Part shown: one piece after another, positions 26,201 through 37,410 of the stretch
How positions within the stretch are numbered: position 1 is the first letter of the stretch
How the letters are laid out: each line of letters opens with the position of its first letter
Source of the DNA: Oxyruncus cristatus
Lineage: Eukaryota; Chordata; Aves; Passeriformes; Cotingidae
Assembly: GCA_013399855.1 (NCBI GenBank)
Contig: VXAY01006688.1
Location: forward strand, 496,001-560,000
DNA: 64,000 bases
Reading direction: 5' to 3'
The notes under the pieces: model-generated
Seen by the model: only the letters and a program-made list of their open reading frames with translations
What the model was told of the DNA's origin: nothing
Databases searched by the model: none
Program-made: the position numbers and the translations under genes

Positions 26201-28214
26201 AAAATGTGAGTGAACTTAAATCATTTAAATGCCTCAAAGTGCTGGAGAACATTGCAGTTTCTGAGAAGTTTGATGTCATGCAGCTTTTGGTAAACCTTGG
26301 TACTATTAAGACTGATACCATAGATGGGAAGCCAGGGACAGCTGAGCTGGAGAAGCCTGAAGAAAGAACTACAGAAGAGCTGGAAAAAGATGCAACAGAG
26401 CTACAAGGTAAGCCGACCTAGGTATGTATTCCTACCAAAAACATTTTAATATATTCTGTAAGACAATGGGTACAAATAGTCCTTGCTATATTGTCTGCAG
26501 TATAACTGCTATAACCTCACATCTGTGCCAGGAGATTGTGGTGTTGCAAGTCAGTGAGACAGGCTAGACCCTGAAGTGTCTGTTAAGTTTTTGGTCCTTG
26601 CTGACGCATCTGCTCGAGCACCAAGAGGCTTCAGTTGTCTGAACCTGAACTTCTTAAAACCTCCTGCACAATAGAAGAACACTAGATTGGTCTACAGTAG
26701 GTTGTGCTTGAAGAAGCTTCCGTAAGAAAATTGATGGTTTCAGGACTTTTTTTTTTTTTTCAGAAATTAGCTCCGAAGTGTAGTAACTGCTGCTTCTGCT
26801 TCTCATTCAGGCTTTGGCAGAAGTCTTAGGTGAATGTAAAAATAAGTCTGATGCTCAGAAATGCTGCTGGTGGAGGAAGAGAAGATGGCAAAAGAAGGGA
26901 AGTGGGACTGGTGCCACTGAACATGTTACTATTCTGTCTTACACAGAGAGCAAGGACTATTGTATGTAAAGTGATTTCTGCCAAAATGGTCTGAGTCAAT
27001 CTGAATTGATGCAAAGATTTTCTGAATATCCCACCAGTTCACAGACATGAAAGGCCCTGAGCAATCACTCCTATATAAGATATAGTCTAGGATTCTGTCC
27101 TAAAAAGTGTGGCATATCTTAATTGTGATTCCAGTTCCATCCTCAGGTGCAGAATTAGAGAAGCAAAATATCCAGGGAGAGGCATAAACCAAAAGGTTTT
27201 ACAAAGTCCTTCACTCCCTGAAGTGATAATGCTTTAAAACATTTGGCAGCTGACCTAAGTAGGGGAGCATAATGCTGGGGGCAAATTAAAGAACTGTTTC
27301 AAAGGCAGGAAAAAAAATTTATTTTCTCTTGGGAAAGTCTGCCCTGTACTTAATAAAAAAGAAGCAGCAGTACTCAAGTGCTAACTGTTCCTCTGTACTT
27401 AGGTCAAGCAGTTCTGGTAGGCTGAGGTTTGGAGGAGAAGTCAATTTATATAAGCAGAATTATTTTCAAACCAGAAGAAGCATTTCTGGCAGCCAGCTCT
27501 AGTCCAGCAGTTGGGAGTAATTCTGGCAGTTTTTCTTGTAAATGTGTCCCTTTACGAAATGACGGGTGGATTTTGGTAGGAAAATGTAAGAGCCCAAGGT
27601 GGAGGTCTCTGCTCAAGGAACTGAGAAAGTTAATAAAAAATCTGACTCGTTTTTAGCTGAAAGCAGAACTTTTGAAACCATTTTCATCTCACAAAAACAT
27701 AAGACTTACTTTTGTCCAGAACAGAACAAGCTCGTGCTTGTAGCTCTGTAACAATGCATTGCAGAAAGAAGCTGCCGTTTCATGACCAGCTTTGGCTGGT
27801 GCAGCCTTCTCCTACCTGGGCCAGCTGCAGGCTTCACTACCTATCATCAAGGCTTCATCCATGGCTCATCAGATTTCTTCTGTCCCTAGTGGCATCAGCA
27901 TGTTTTAATTAGTAATCATGTTAACAAAACAGTGGTAGATGCTGTCTGGGCTAGAGATGTGCAGGGCGTCGTGCGGCTGCGTGCCACATCCGGACAGGCA
28001 GGGTCAGCTGAAGGCAGCACGGGACAGCCAGCAGTGCAGCACGGGCTTGGAGGTGGTTCCTTTGTACACAAGAAGATCTTGAGTGGTTTTATAGCTCATT
28101 CACTGCTAAAGTTTTACTTTCTGTGTAGTTTTGACAGACCATAATGCAAGTGGCAACATGAATCCGAGAGAAGACAAAAGACTTCGCCAGAGACTTACAG
28201 ATTCTTCGTGCTGA
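14110..28214 (+). CDS. PANX1: Pannexin 1, exons 2-5 (exon 1 not sequenced)
   Basis: Pannexin 1 forms large-pore plasma-membrane channels that release ATP and other metabolites. Coding parts are 14110-14249, 24041-24264, 25737-26407 and 28129-28214; all junctions are GT-AG and the frame is continuous. Exon 2 carries the first extracellular loop with its two cysteines (ISCF and SYCW) and the Trp-Arg pair that lines the outer pore in the family. Exon 3 opens with membrane segment 2. Exon 4 holds segments 3 and 4, the second-loop cysteines (EFLC and VQCK), an N-glycosylation sequon NDT at 25954-25962, and a caspase-type DTIDG at 26314-26328, where human PANX1 has DVVDG. Exon 5 is divergent but ends in DSSC, like the human protein. 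The N-terminus and segment 1 are missing because exon 1 probably falls in the N gap at 4071-4524. Identification is very firm; the start is unknown. Confidence 0.97.
15183..15240. repeat. AT-rich, hairpin-prone low-complexity run
   Basis: About 55 bases made almost only of A and T with repeated 'aataatatt' and 'aatatataat' words that can pair with each other. This is simple sequence in PANX1 intron 2, with no gene. Confidence 0.6.
17905..18155 (+). repeat. CR1 LINE 3' region
   Basis: The ordered words 'ggtttaggttggatattagg', 'ttggaatgggctgcccaggg', 'aggtggtggattcaccgtcc' and 'gggttggacttgatgatctg', with the tail 'gattcaatgattccatgatt', identify the 3' part of an avian CR1 subfamily. It is the same type as the reversed remnant at 20-105 and lies in PANX1 intron 2 in the sense orientation. 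Confidence 0.85.
18820..19390 (+). repeat. Possible old LTR-like repeat, not firmly identified
   Basis: The block contains an unusual unit ('cctcccgttgagtcacgagg', then 'ttcaggaaggacccccttgt') and a later part ('gtccagaataagctggatga') that give me the impression of an avian endogenous-retrovirus LTR. I see no TG...CA ends, no target duplication and no second copy in the window. The boundaries are guesses. Confidence 0.25.
24041..24264 (+). CDS. PANX1: PANX1 exon 3
   Basis: 224 bp from acceptor 'cctcccttcag' to donor 'gtaaga'. It starts with membrane segment 2 (FFPYILLL...LFWRF) and continues into the cytoplasmic loop ([20 protein letters not shown]). The final two bases AG join the C of exon 4 to make the serine before LWE. 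It matches human pannexin 1 closely except for a variable stretch near the exon end. Confidence 0.97.
24265..25736. other. PANX1: PANX1 intron 3
   Basis: 1472-bp intron holding a CR1 copy (25112-25622) that ends about 115 bp before the exon 4 acceptor, and an A-run near 24390. No other feature is seen. Confidence 0.9.
25112..25622 (+). repeat. CR1 LINE, 3' half
   Basis: Runs from 'gtggacctgttggagtgggt' through 'gatgattagagggctggaac', 'ttagattagatgttgggaaa' and 'ggccaggttggatggggctt' to the tail 'ccaacccaaaccattctgta', the full order of the CR1 3' end. It has a 175-codon open frame by chance, but that is not a gene because CR1 has no protein in this part. Sense orientation in PANX1 intron 3. 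Confidence 0.93.
25737..26407 (+). CDS. PANX1: PANX1 exon 4
   Basis: 671 bp between 'tctcttttccag' and 'gtaagc'. It encodes the intracellular loop with [15 protein letters not shown], membrane segment 3, the second extracellular loop with two cysteines and the NDT sequon, membrane segment 4, and the cytoplasmic tail ([31 protein letters not shown]) with the DTIDG site. The acidic stretch near the end ([19 protein letters not shown]) differs from human. Reading into the intron would add only four residues before a TAG at 26419-26421. Confidence 0.98.
26408..28128. other. PANX1: PANX1 intron 4
   Basis: 1721-bp intron with a T-run near 26750. I see no repeat or other gene in it. Confidence 0.88.
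28129..28214 (+). CDS. PANX1: PANX1 exon 5 (terminal coding exon)
   Basis: Acceptor 'ctttctgtgtag'. The 86-bp frame continues the split codon left by exon 4 and gives a basic tail with RLRQRL followed by DSSC and TGA at 28212-28214. Human PANX1 ends RQRLLDSSC, so the C-terminal anchor is conserved although the first half of the exon is not. Confidence 0.92.
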
Positions 28215-28950
28215 TGCTGCCCTGCTGCAGGAGGCAGAAGTGCTGTTCTGTGGGAAGGCTCTTCCCCTGCCTCTGCTGCGCTCAGCACAAGGTGCTGCTC
28301 TTTGAATGCAACCGTCTCCATCGCCTGAGAGTTCCCCAGAGGCCAAACTGGTTTACAGACTGCTTGATACGTATTCAGGAGTCACGTGCCTGAAAAAGCA
28401 TGTTGTAGACTTTCATTATTTATTTAAAAAGACCCCAAACAAACCACACCCAAGGAGCAACAAGAATAAAAGATTTTTCTCACGAGTGCCAAGTGACATG
28501 CATTGAATGCAGTCGAAGCTGGCAGCTGGAAAGAGCTCACACCACACAGTATAGGGATGGCAAACATAACCCTGCATGTGAAAAAAAAGAGATGGCCACG
28601 TTGCATCCTGAAGTGTTGGTCTGCTGGGAGTGGCCATCTCAGTTCTGGGATTTAAGTAAGGTAACTTAGGGCTCTCTGCCCTGGAAAAGGGGGTTGGGGT
28701 GGGTTTTTTTAGTGAGTCTGGTTAACGTGTACCAGGTGGTGGCTGGCCACTGATACTGGCTGTGTCTTCATGGGAAAAATAGAGGTTGCTCTGTTCAGCC
28801 TGAGGTGTCTTGGTTAGTCATACCAACATTCATATCTGGCATTGAGTACTTGGCACTGGTGGAAAATAAACTACAAACAGGCTTAGAATAAGGGAGTACT
28901 GTAAATATTAGGAATTTTGAATTTTTCATGTCTTAATAAATTAATAATGT
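28215..28950 (+). other. PANX1: PANX1 3' UTR (extent inferred)
   Basis: Non-coding sequence after the stop. AATAAA signals occur at 28465-28470, about 250 bases past the stop, and at 28935-28940. Either could end the mRNA; the first gives a short 3' UTR. Which is used cannot be told from sequence. Confidence 0.5.
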
Positions 28951-31900
28951 CTTAACACTTTTTTTTTTTACAAAATGTGCTGGTATGTAAGCTAAACATA
29001 AGTTTAATTTCTCTCTCTTAGTTGTTTTGGTCTTAGTGTCTAACAAATCTGCCTTGGAGTTTCGGACAGAAGATCAGTGAAGTTGGTTCCGTTTTTGTGA
29101 TGCTTTGTTGAAGTTGTTCCGTAGTGTTTTTATGTGTGGAAGCTTTTTTGACATGTTTGTAGTATCAAACACAGTATTAGTTTTGCTGTTTTCCAAGCCA
29201 CACTTGAGAAGACAGACTTACTTGTATTACAGTAGCACCTGAATGCCTCAGCAGAGCCAAACACCTGATAGCCAAGGTGAGGTAGATGTAAATACGATGA
29301 AAGGTGGTTTTCCCCACACACCATGAGACTGTATTTTAATTAAAGATAAGATGCTGAAGTGGATTGGAACAGACAAGGGGGAGTGTTTTTAAATTGGAAA
29401 GCTCTCCTGGTTTATTATTGGACTCTGGAGAGAGCAGTATTCCGCTTTAATGTTGTCCCCCAGGCCCAGGACCTCAGCTTTCAGAGTATTAAAATGACCT
29501 TTGTCTTGAAATTTTAGATGAAAAATAAGGTGGGTATGGGGTGGAGCACCACAGTAGCAGTGTGTATGTTTCACAAATGTTATATGCTGATTTGTTTTTC
29601 TGTATTGTCCACTAAATGAAATGATTTGCCTTTCACCTCTTCCAAGTTGTCTTTTTAAATTGCCCAGAAGTAGGACTTCTTTTATAGCTAGATAGGACAT
29701 CCCTTTTCCAGTTCCTCTGTGTCACCTGCTGTTGTGATTTTGTCTGCTAGCATTCTGCATGTGGCTGTGGATGAGGGAGAAGCAGAAGTGATTGGTGTTA
29801 CCATTTTTGCACAGAACTCCTTCAAAGAGATAGTGCACCTACTTGAATTCAGCAGATGTTGTTGAACAAGTGGATCCAGAAGTGCTGCCATACTACACTA
29901 GCATTAGAAGAACTTTTCTGTTATTATATGGCTTTCAGCTAAGACAAGCCTCATTTTAAAATAAATCTTTAAAGCCATAGTATTATGCTACCTCTGCACA
30001 GGAGAGCAGCGCAGCTGCAATCCTAATGTCTGTTGCATTACCAGAAAGAAACAGGGCTTGTGTTGGATAGTGGTGGTCCAAACTGCTGAATTTTATTGCC
30101 ATGCTTCTGACAGCAAACCTACAACCCCTCTGACCTTTTCTAGATTCTGTGTGGCTGTGCTGATGTGTCCTTCATATATGGGCAATGCAAGTGCACATTG
30201 TGCATTGTGTGTTTTGGACAAGGAGCTACAGTGCAATAATAAGATTTTGTGATGTTGGATGTATTTGAACTGTTTGATGTAAGTAAAGTTCTCAGTCTTT
30301 AAAATTCAAAGCTCCTGAAAGCCACGTGTTCATGTTTCAAGTTGGATATGTACCTAACTTTTTACTAATTCCCCTTTCCTATTTAAAAATATGACTTACT
30401 GCAGTGAATCGCTTATTGTCTTCTAAATTGCTTAATAAAATACACATAAATTCTCCTTGGTTATTTAAATAAATCAGTTCTGTGAACTACAGCAGCATAA
30501 GTGACTGAAGGTTCCAGGAACAATCATGTGTCACCATCTGAAAACCTGTTGTACAAAACATGTGGTCTGATGCTAAAACCTGAGCAAACATTTGGACAGT
30601 AGTTAAAATTCATTTCTTTTCGATTTTATTCTCATAAAATTGTCAGAGCAACATGAATGGGTTCAAAATCTATTTAACCTTTAAAAACTGTTGAGAAAAT
30701 GTCAGCACATGATAGACTATCCATTGTGTAAGTTACTGTCTAAAAATTGGCCACCCTTTCAGCATTGCACTTTTCAGTTGTATCTTCCTGTTTTAAGATG
30801 TGTTTCTGAACTGCCTAGCTCAAATCTACTTACATTTTAGTGGCACTGCACCTGCTGTGTTTTGCCATTTTCAAAAGCTGGGCTTAATTCCAATTTAGGT
30901 CTTAAGGAAAAGAGTCCCATCTTCAGCCTCTTTGTCACTACACTTTTTCTAGAAACAGCTACATGCATCTGTCCTGTTGTAAATACCCCAGAAAGTAAAA
31001 TGTCAATGTTAAGATTCAGCTTGGGTCCATGCCATCCTTTTTTGACACTTCTCTCCCCATCAGTTGGATACTAATAGTCCTCCAAATGCAGGAGAGTTGC
31101 AACTAGTGCCTCTGCGCACTCTTTGCCTTATAATGGCTCTTAGCTTCCTTGTGAGATTTAAAACTTGTGATTTAAACGTAGAGAGACAGTAAAAATGTTT
31201 ATTTCATTAGCAGATGGTGTGCCTCTAAAAGCAGCTGTATCCTGCTGTTTTTCCTGCTGTGGATGTTGTCAGTCACTTTTAGAATAAAGAGTATATTTTA
31301 TGTTCTTTTTTTCCCCCTCACTGCGAGCAGTGGGTGTTGTTTTAGTACGAGCTGTGATGACTAGTTTAGTGCCCAAGCCTAGAGCCCCATTAAATGAGCC
31401 TATGAACAAAGGATGTCCTGGCTGAGCTTTGTGAACAGGAAAACAGAAATCAGGTCATGAGTGGTTTTCTGAGGATGGAGGTGCTAGGAGGGATTTAATC
31501 ACCACCACCGCCACTGTCTGCTGTCTATGGTGGCTTCTGTCTATCTGAGTTAAAGCTTTGGAAGAAGGAAGCCACTTGGGTAAAACTTTGTTTTTCAGTA
31601 ATGAGTGTCATGTTGCTGGTATGAATAATCAAGGTAAACTATTGTGCCCTAAGGACTAATTAGTTGAACTTCCTCCACAGTGTGTACAGCCCACAGGAAA
31701 CTCATAATTCATTCTTCTTCTTCAGTGAGTTCCCATTAAGAAATGTAAGCTGGTTTTATGATGCTGGATACTGGTTGGATTTTTAGATTGCCTGCATTGT
31801 CATAGAAGCCATGTACAGGCACCTGCTCTGGAAGGGACATCTGTAAAGCCCAGAATGAGGCAACTCAGCCCCACCACCTAGCCCATGGTCTGGGAGCTCC

Positions 31901-33728
31901 TGTGCAGGAGCACAGAGGTGTATGTGGGAATACAGGAATGTTGTGTCATATGAACCTGGGGGACTCTGAGCTGGATCACCAGTCTCTGACTTCTCTGTCC
32001 TTTATTGCCCTTTTGCAACGTGTCCATATTGCATCCAACAGCTCATGGAGCAGTGCTGCACAAAGCCTGGCACGCTGGCTTCCTGCACACCTATGTTTGC
32101 AAAGTAAACCCTGATTCACAGGAAAAAGTGGAGCTGCTGGATGGATAAAATAGTGCTAAAAGACAAGTAATGGATTGTGTCCCAGTGGCCAAGTCAGTGG
32201 GCTAGTTCAGTAAAGAAAGAGTCTGTCACAAAAGGCAGGAAGAATCAGAGCTGCCTTGTTGGAATAAACCTTTTCAGAAATCTTTTTTTGAGCACCACTT
32301 TGCACAGGCCACGTAAGAGTGGCACAAATCAAAATCTAGCTGTATGTTAGGGATAAATTGTGGATTTCTGTCCTGCAGGCTGTACAGGAAGAGTGTTTTC
32401 CTCATAATGGAATGTATGACTTAAAATACTAAATTATTAGTATAATTATGAAAAGTAATTACTTTTATTAAACACTAAAAAATATATTTCTGAAGTGACA
32501 ATGTAATGAAAATAGTAAATCTATTATGGCTTTATATCATTAAGTATTCAAATATTTATTTGCTTCGAAACATTTTGATGTTATCAGCTCTCCCCTGAAG
32601 GACTGTGACACAGAACTCCCATTATAACACTATTTAATCTTTTTAGATGGTAAAATTTACAATCTCTCTTTTGCTTCTTCAGATTTTCTGATGAGTCACC
32701 TGAAGCTTTCTATAACCATTGAGATTAACCAAACACCTTCATGCAAACGAAATTCCTTGCCTACAAATGAACTCCCACCCAACTCATGGGGCTGCTGAAT
32801 TAAGCCTCTTAGGTCAGATTCTTGCTTCCCCACAAAGTCCAGGGAAAGTGGTAGGTGCCTTTGAAAGCATTTGAATGGGTAACCAGTCCAGGCATGAAAA
32901 TAGCCTGGGCTCACTCTGCTACATTTTGAAATGCTTTAGCTCTTGCACACTTACAAACTTCATGAACCTAAACTAACAGAAGTGAAATCTCTCAACCAGC
33001 AACAAAAGAATTGTGGCTTTGTTTATTTTTTCCCTCGTGTGTGTGCCAAATTGGGATGATAGAAATACATGCTGTTGCGTAGTTCAGAACAACGCCTCTG
33101 TGCTGGGAGTCTGAGCTGCAGGATGAGAAGGAGAGCCTCGGGCTCCTTTGTCTGTTTGACATCTCGGAATGCGTTTGCAGTGCCGAACAGAAATACCAGG
33201 GACCCAGTCAGCTGAAGGGTTTGGTGCCTGCTGTTCTCATTGTTCAAGTGTCAGATCATTCCTGAGCCATCTTGGGCTTCTTCAAGACAAATTCTGGGCA
33301 AGGCACTGGGAACAGTTCACTTCTAGAGCAGCTCCCAGGAGGCAGTAGGGATGTGACCGTAACAATCTGGTTCCTACCACATGTCCCTCCAACAAACCCC
33401 ATGAAGTTTTGTACCTTCAGAGACTCTGATGACATGCTTTTAGGACATCTGATACATGTCATTAGCTTCATACCATTAAAAACTAGTGACCTCTAACAAA
33501 CCTGTCACATTATGGTGGTTTTAACTGAAAAAGCATACAAAAAATGCAATTATGATGTCTTAAAATCCCCATATCCCTGTGGCTGCAGGGGCTCAGAGTC
33601 AAGGACTATGTACTACCACATACCTGGTCTGCTCTGGGTGGAGCTAGCTGTCTGTACACGCTGTGGAAACAAGTGAGCTGACACCTTAGAGCCAGAAATC
33701 ATTTGTAGGCCTGTAGTTATTTAATTGG
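28951..33728. other. Intergenic spacer between PANX1 and GPR83, left part
   Basis: AT-rich sequence with no recognisable exon, RNA gene or clear repeat. Short open frames on both strands (up to about 103 codons) show no domain. No cysteine-rich folate-receptor-like exon, as expected for IZUMO1R at this place in mammals, was found. Confidence 0.6.
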
Positions 33729-34015
33729 TGTCCTGGTTTCGTCTGGGATACAGTTACTTTTTTCTCAGTAGCTGGCACAGTTTTGGACTCAGTATGAGAG
33801 TAATGCTGATAACCCACTGATGTTTTTGTTGTTGCTGAGCAGTGCTTACCCTAAGCCAAGGACTTTTCAGTTTCCCATGCTCTGCCGATGAGCATGGAGC
33901 TGGAGGAAGCATGGCTGAGACAGCTAGCCTGAGCTAGCCAAAGGGATATTCCATACAATGGAAGGCCATGCCCAGTTTATAAACTATGGGCAGTTGGCCA
34001 GGAGCTGCTGATTTG
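33729..34015 (+). mobile_element. Truncated avian endogenous-retrovirus LTR, 5' part
   Basis: Begins 'tgtcctggtttcgtctggga' and continues with 'gctgataacccactgatgtt', 'gcttaccctaagccaaggac', 'ccaaagggatattccataca' and a TATA-like 'cagtttataaac'. I recognise this as the U3 part of a common avian LTR family, probably of the ERVL type. The 3' half with its poly(A) signal and CA end is missing, and no internal viral genes are present. The right boundary is approximate. Confidence 0.7.
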
Positions 34016-35059
34016 TTTTGTAGATAAAGGCAGTGTTTCTCCTGGTCAAAGATGTAATGATTACCGGATTCACTCCTGCCTCTCTAAGTATCATTAAAAG
34101 GCTCTGAGCCTAAGTCAAGGGATAGGAGGTTTCACACCACCATGACTCACAGAAATCCCTTCAAGCCTGCAAACCAGAGGAGAGGCTGAGGGAGGACATG
34201 GTTCCCAGGAGAGGAAAGGATGGGCTGAAGATTTTCCCTGTTTCTGTGTCGTTAATGCTGGCCCAAACCTTCTCCCCAGCCCACTGTGTCACGCCCCAGG
34301 AAGGAGCAGGGGCTGCCCTTTTCCTGGGCTGTGCAGGATGGGGAGAGCAGGGGAGGATCCCATCCTCATCGCCCTTTGGTGGCACAAAGAAGATCAGGAA
34401 ATAAAGAGAGCAAGCTACCCATTCGTGATGTACCAGACCCAGAGGCTGTGGGGAGATATGACCTCTCTCAGCCAGGCCTCTGAGAGCTGTTAGATCATAC
34501 AGGTACCTCCGCAGGGGCAGACTGTTCTGTCAAAGCCCCATGGCTTTGACTCAAGCTGGCAGACTGCGTCAGCAGCAGAGCTGACTACACTCTCCCACCA
34601 GCACTCAAGAGATTTATGAATAAGTCAGATGTGAATAATAGTTAGTCTCCTGGGAAACAGCTATTTTAAAGCTTGCTCTGTGTGTGCACGTACAGTTTTT
34701 AGGTCAGTCTGTTTAGAGGACTAAGACATCCCTGGAGTTCTTGAAACAGCTAGGTTCATGCATGGCTCATGGCTCAGCACTGTGCAGATGTATTTTTTCT
34801 CATCCAAGCACTGTGCAGCTTCATCCAAGTGTTGCTGAGCCCAGCATAATCTCCCTACTCAGTAGCTTCACTGAACAAATGTAGCTGCAAGTTGGAAAAA
34901 GCAGACAAGTCTGTAGCTGGCAATGGTGTCAGAGGCTCACACTGTGATCCATTAATGACTTCTATGCAGTTCACAGCCGGACTATTTTGATCGTGGTCTA
35001 CCCAAAATGCATTAAAAAAGTCTTGAAATTTCACATTCAGTATGTAAATGTTTAAGACT
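34016..35059. other. Intergenic spacer, no gene seen
   Basis: Somewhat GC-richer around 34150-34560 with overlapping open frames on both strands, but no domain or splice structure that I recognise. No repeat identified. Confidence 0.55.
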
Positions 35060-35450
35060 CTCAGTAATAGAATAATCATAAAATATCCTGAGTTGGAAGG
35101 GACCCACAAGAACCATTGAGTCCAGCACCTGGCCCTGCACAGGACAACCCTAAGAGTCACACCATGTGCCGGAGAGTGTTGTCCAAACACTTCGTGAACT
35201 CAGGCAGACCTGGTGCTATGAGCACTTCTCCATGGAGCCTGTTCCAGTGCCCAGTCACCTTCTGGGTGAAAAATCTTTCCCTAATATCCAACCTAAACCT
35301 CCCCTGATAGAGATTGATGCCGTTCCCTCAGATCCTGTCACTGGTCACTGGAGAAAAGAGATTGGTGCCTGCCCCTCCAATTCCCTTCATGAGGATGCTG
35401 TAGACCACGATGAGGTCTCCCTTTCTCTAGGCTGAAGATACCAGGTGACC
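35060..35450 (-). repeat. CR1 LINE 3' region, reverse orientation
   Basis: On the + strand it starts with the reversed tail ('aatagaataatcataaaata', then 'tcctgagttggaagggaccc') and continues through 'ttgagtccagcacctggccc', 'gtgttgtccaaacacttcgt', 'ctgttccagtgcccagtcac' and 'gacctcc'-like words to 'gatgaggtctccctttctct'. This is the standard reversed order of an avian CR1 3' end, about 390 bp long. Confidence 0.9.
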
Positions 35451-36384
35451 TCAGAATAACGGGGGTGAGTAACTGCTCTCTCTTTGTGGTACCAAAATGT
35501 AGACAATTGTATCAACTTTTGTTAAGGGCTTTCAGCTCCAGATAAAAATCAGGTTTGTATCAGCTGCTGGAGACTAGTTAATACAATCATTAAGGAAATT
35601 ATGAAGAGATTTATGCTTATCAGAGGACTGTGATTTTGAAATCTTTGGGGCATCCCACTACTTTTTCTATCAGAGAGGTGGAATTAAACAAAGATAGCTT
35701 GGAAATGGTGCCTGATACTCTTTGAAAATGCTGGAGAAAAAATGGCATTAATATGCCTGAAGTTACTGGACATGGTTACATTTTTAGCAGCTACCTTCTC
35801 ATTTCTGAATCTGTCAACTGAGAGGAGAAGGTATTCAGCCCACGCTGACAGGAAAAGAAGGGGGCTACCTTGCAGTCAGAAACAATACCAACCAAAGCTG
35901 AGGTTCCTTTCTTCTGTGCAGGAGAAATTTGTCATCCTTTCCCTGCATGATCTCAGCATTCTTCAAGGAGTATTGTCTTCCTTTTATGTATAAGAGCAAG
36001 AGGCTTTGACTCTGCTATGCATTGTTAGTTTTGCCTGAACGCTATGAAATTTCCTCTGATGGCTGCAGGTGTAGTGCTTGAGCTATTTGTTGCTTCCCTT
36101 TGGATGAGACAGCCTCTGACTTGCCTTACTGCTAATTATGGCAGGGAAAGAAAAGTATCCATGAAGAAAACACCCTCCATTTATCTCAGCTAAGGAGATG
36201 GTCTTTGGAGATGGCCATTTTTTTGGCTACAACAGAAACTTCTCTGTCACAAAAAAACCCATCTAGTGGAATAAAGCAGTAGATTTTTCCTGCTGAGCAC
36301 CACAATGTCTGATGGCAGCAGAAGTTTGTGCTCTACTGCTAAACACTTTCAGACTGATATTGAGGGTGAGATAGTGACACTGAT

Positions 36385-36957
36385 ATGGAGGGTGATTCTG
36401 CCCATCTACTTCCACTCTCATGAGACACCCCCAGCCCTCCTCTCAGAGTGCTACACCCAGCTCTGGAGTCCCCAACATGAGAAGGACATGGACATGTTGG
36501 AGCAAGTCCAGAGGAGGCCACAAAGATGATCAGAGGGCTGGAGCACCTCTTCTAGGAAGACAGGCTGAGATAGTTGAGGTTGTTCAGCCTGGAGAAGAGA
36601 AGGCTCCAGGGAGACCTTTTAGGCAGCCTTTCAGTAAAAGAGGGCTTATAAGAAACACTGAGGTAGACTTTTGACAAGGGCATGTAGTGACAGGACAAGG
36701 GGTAATAGCTTTAAACTGAAAGAGGGCGGGTTTAGATTAGATGTTAGGAAGAAATTCTTGAGTGTGAGGGTGATGAGGCACTGACACAGGTTGTCCCGAA
36801 AAGTTGTGGATGCACCGTCCCTGAAATTCTTAAAGGTCAGGTTGGATGAAGATCTGAGCAACCTGGTCTAGTGCGAGATGTCCCTGCAGGGGAAGTTGGA
36901 CTGGGGAGATGATCTCTGAGGTCCCTTCCAATCCAAACCATTCCACGATTCTATGAA
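36385..36957 (+). repeat. CR1 LINE, end of ORF2 to 3' terminus
   Basis: Ordered CR1 words: 'gtgattctgcccatctactt', 'acacccagctctggagtccc', 'gtccagaggaggccacaaag', 'gatcagagggctggagcacc', 'gggtttagattagatgttag' and the terminal 'ccattccacgattctatgaa'. About 570 bp, 5'-truncated, with indels. Confidence 0.93.
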
Positions 36958-37410
36958 AGAGGGAGCGAATGAAAGGTGGAAGCTAAAAACCTGCTCTGAC
37001 ATCCAGAAGTGCAAGAAAAGTTTCAAGGATTTCTTTTCCCCGAGTGCTATTCAGAATAGCATGAGCTGCAAAATAGAGCCTGGCATTGCCTTTGTTCCCT
37101 TTCAAGGTCTCTGCATATTTCTACAGAGAGAAAATTAATAAAGCACCAGGAATGTTGTTAGAAACTGAGAATTAACATTCACTAATTTCTAGAACTTGCA
37201 AATTAATTTTCAAAGGTCTGTTATGATATTTTTCAAGGAAATAGAAAAATAAGAAAACAGTACTGTCAATACAAATGATTTCACTTTTGAGTAGAAGAAA
37301 CCACAGCACTCTCTAAATCATGCAAGTTGCAGAGCCAATTACTCAAGGTTTGGGAGATACTAGCATTAACTTTAACTATGTGGCTCCAGTTGAGTTCCCT
37401 TATTCACAGG
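36958..37410. other. Short spacer between CR1 and LTR
   Basis: AT-rich sequence without a recognisable feature. Confidence 0.6.
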
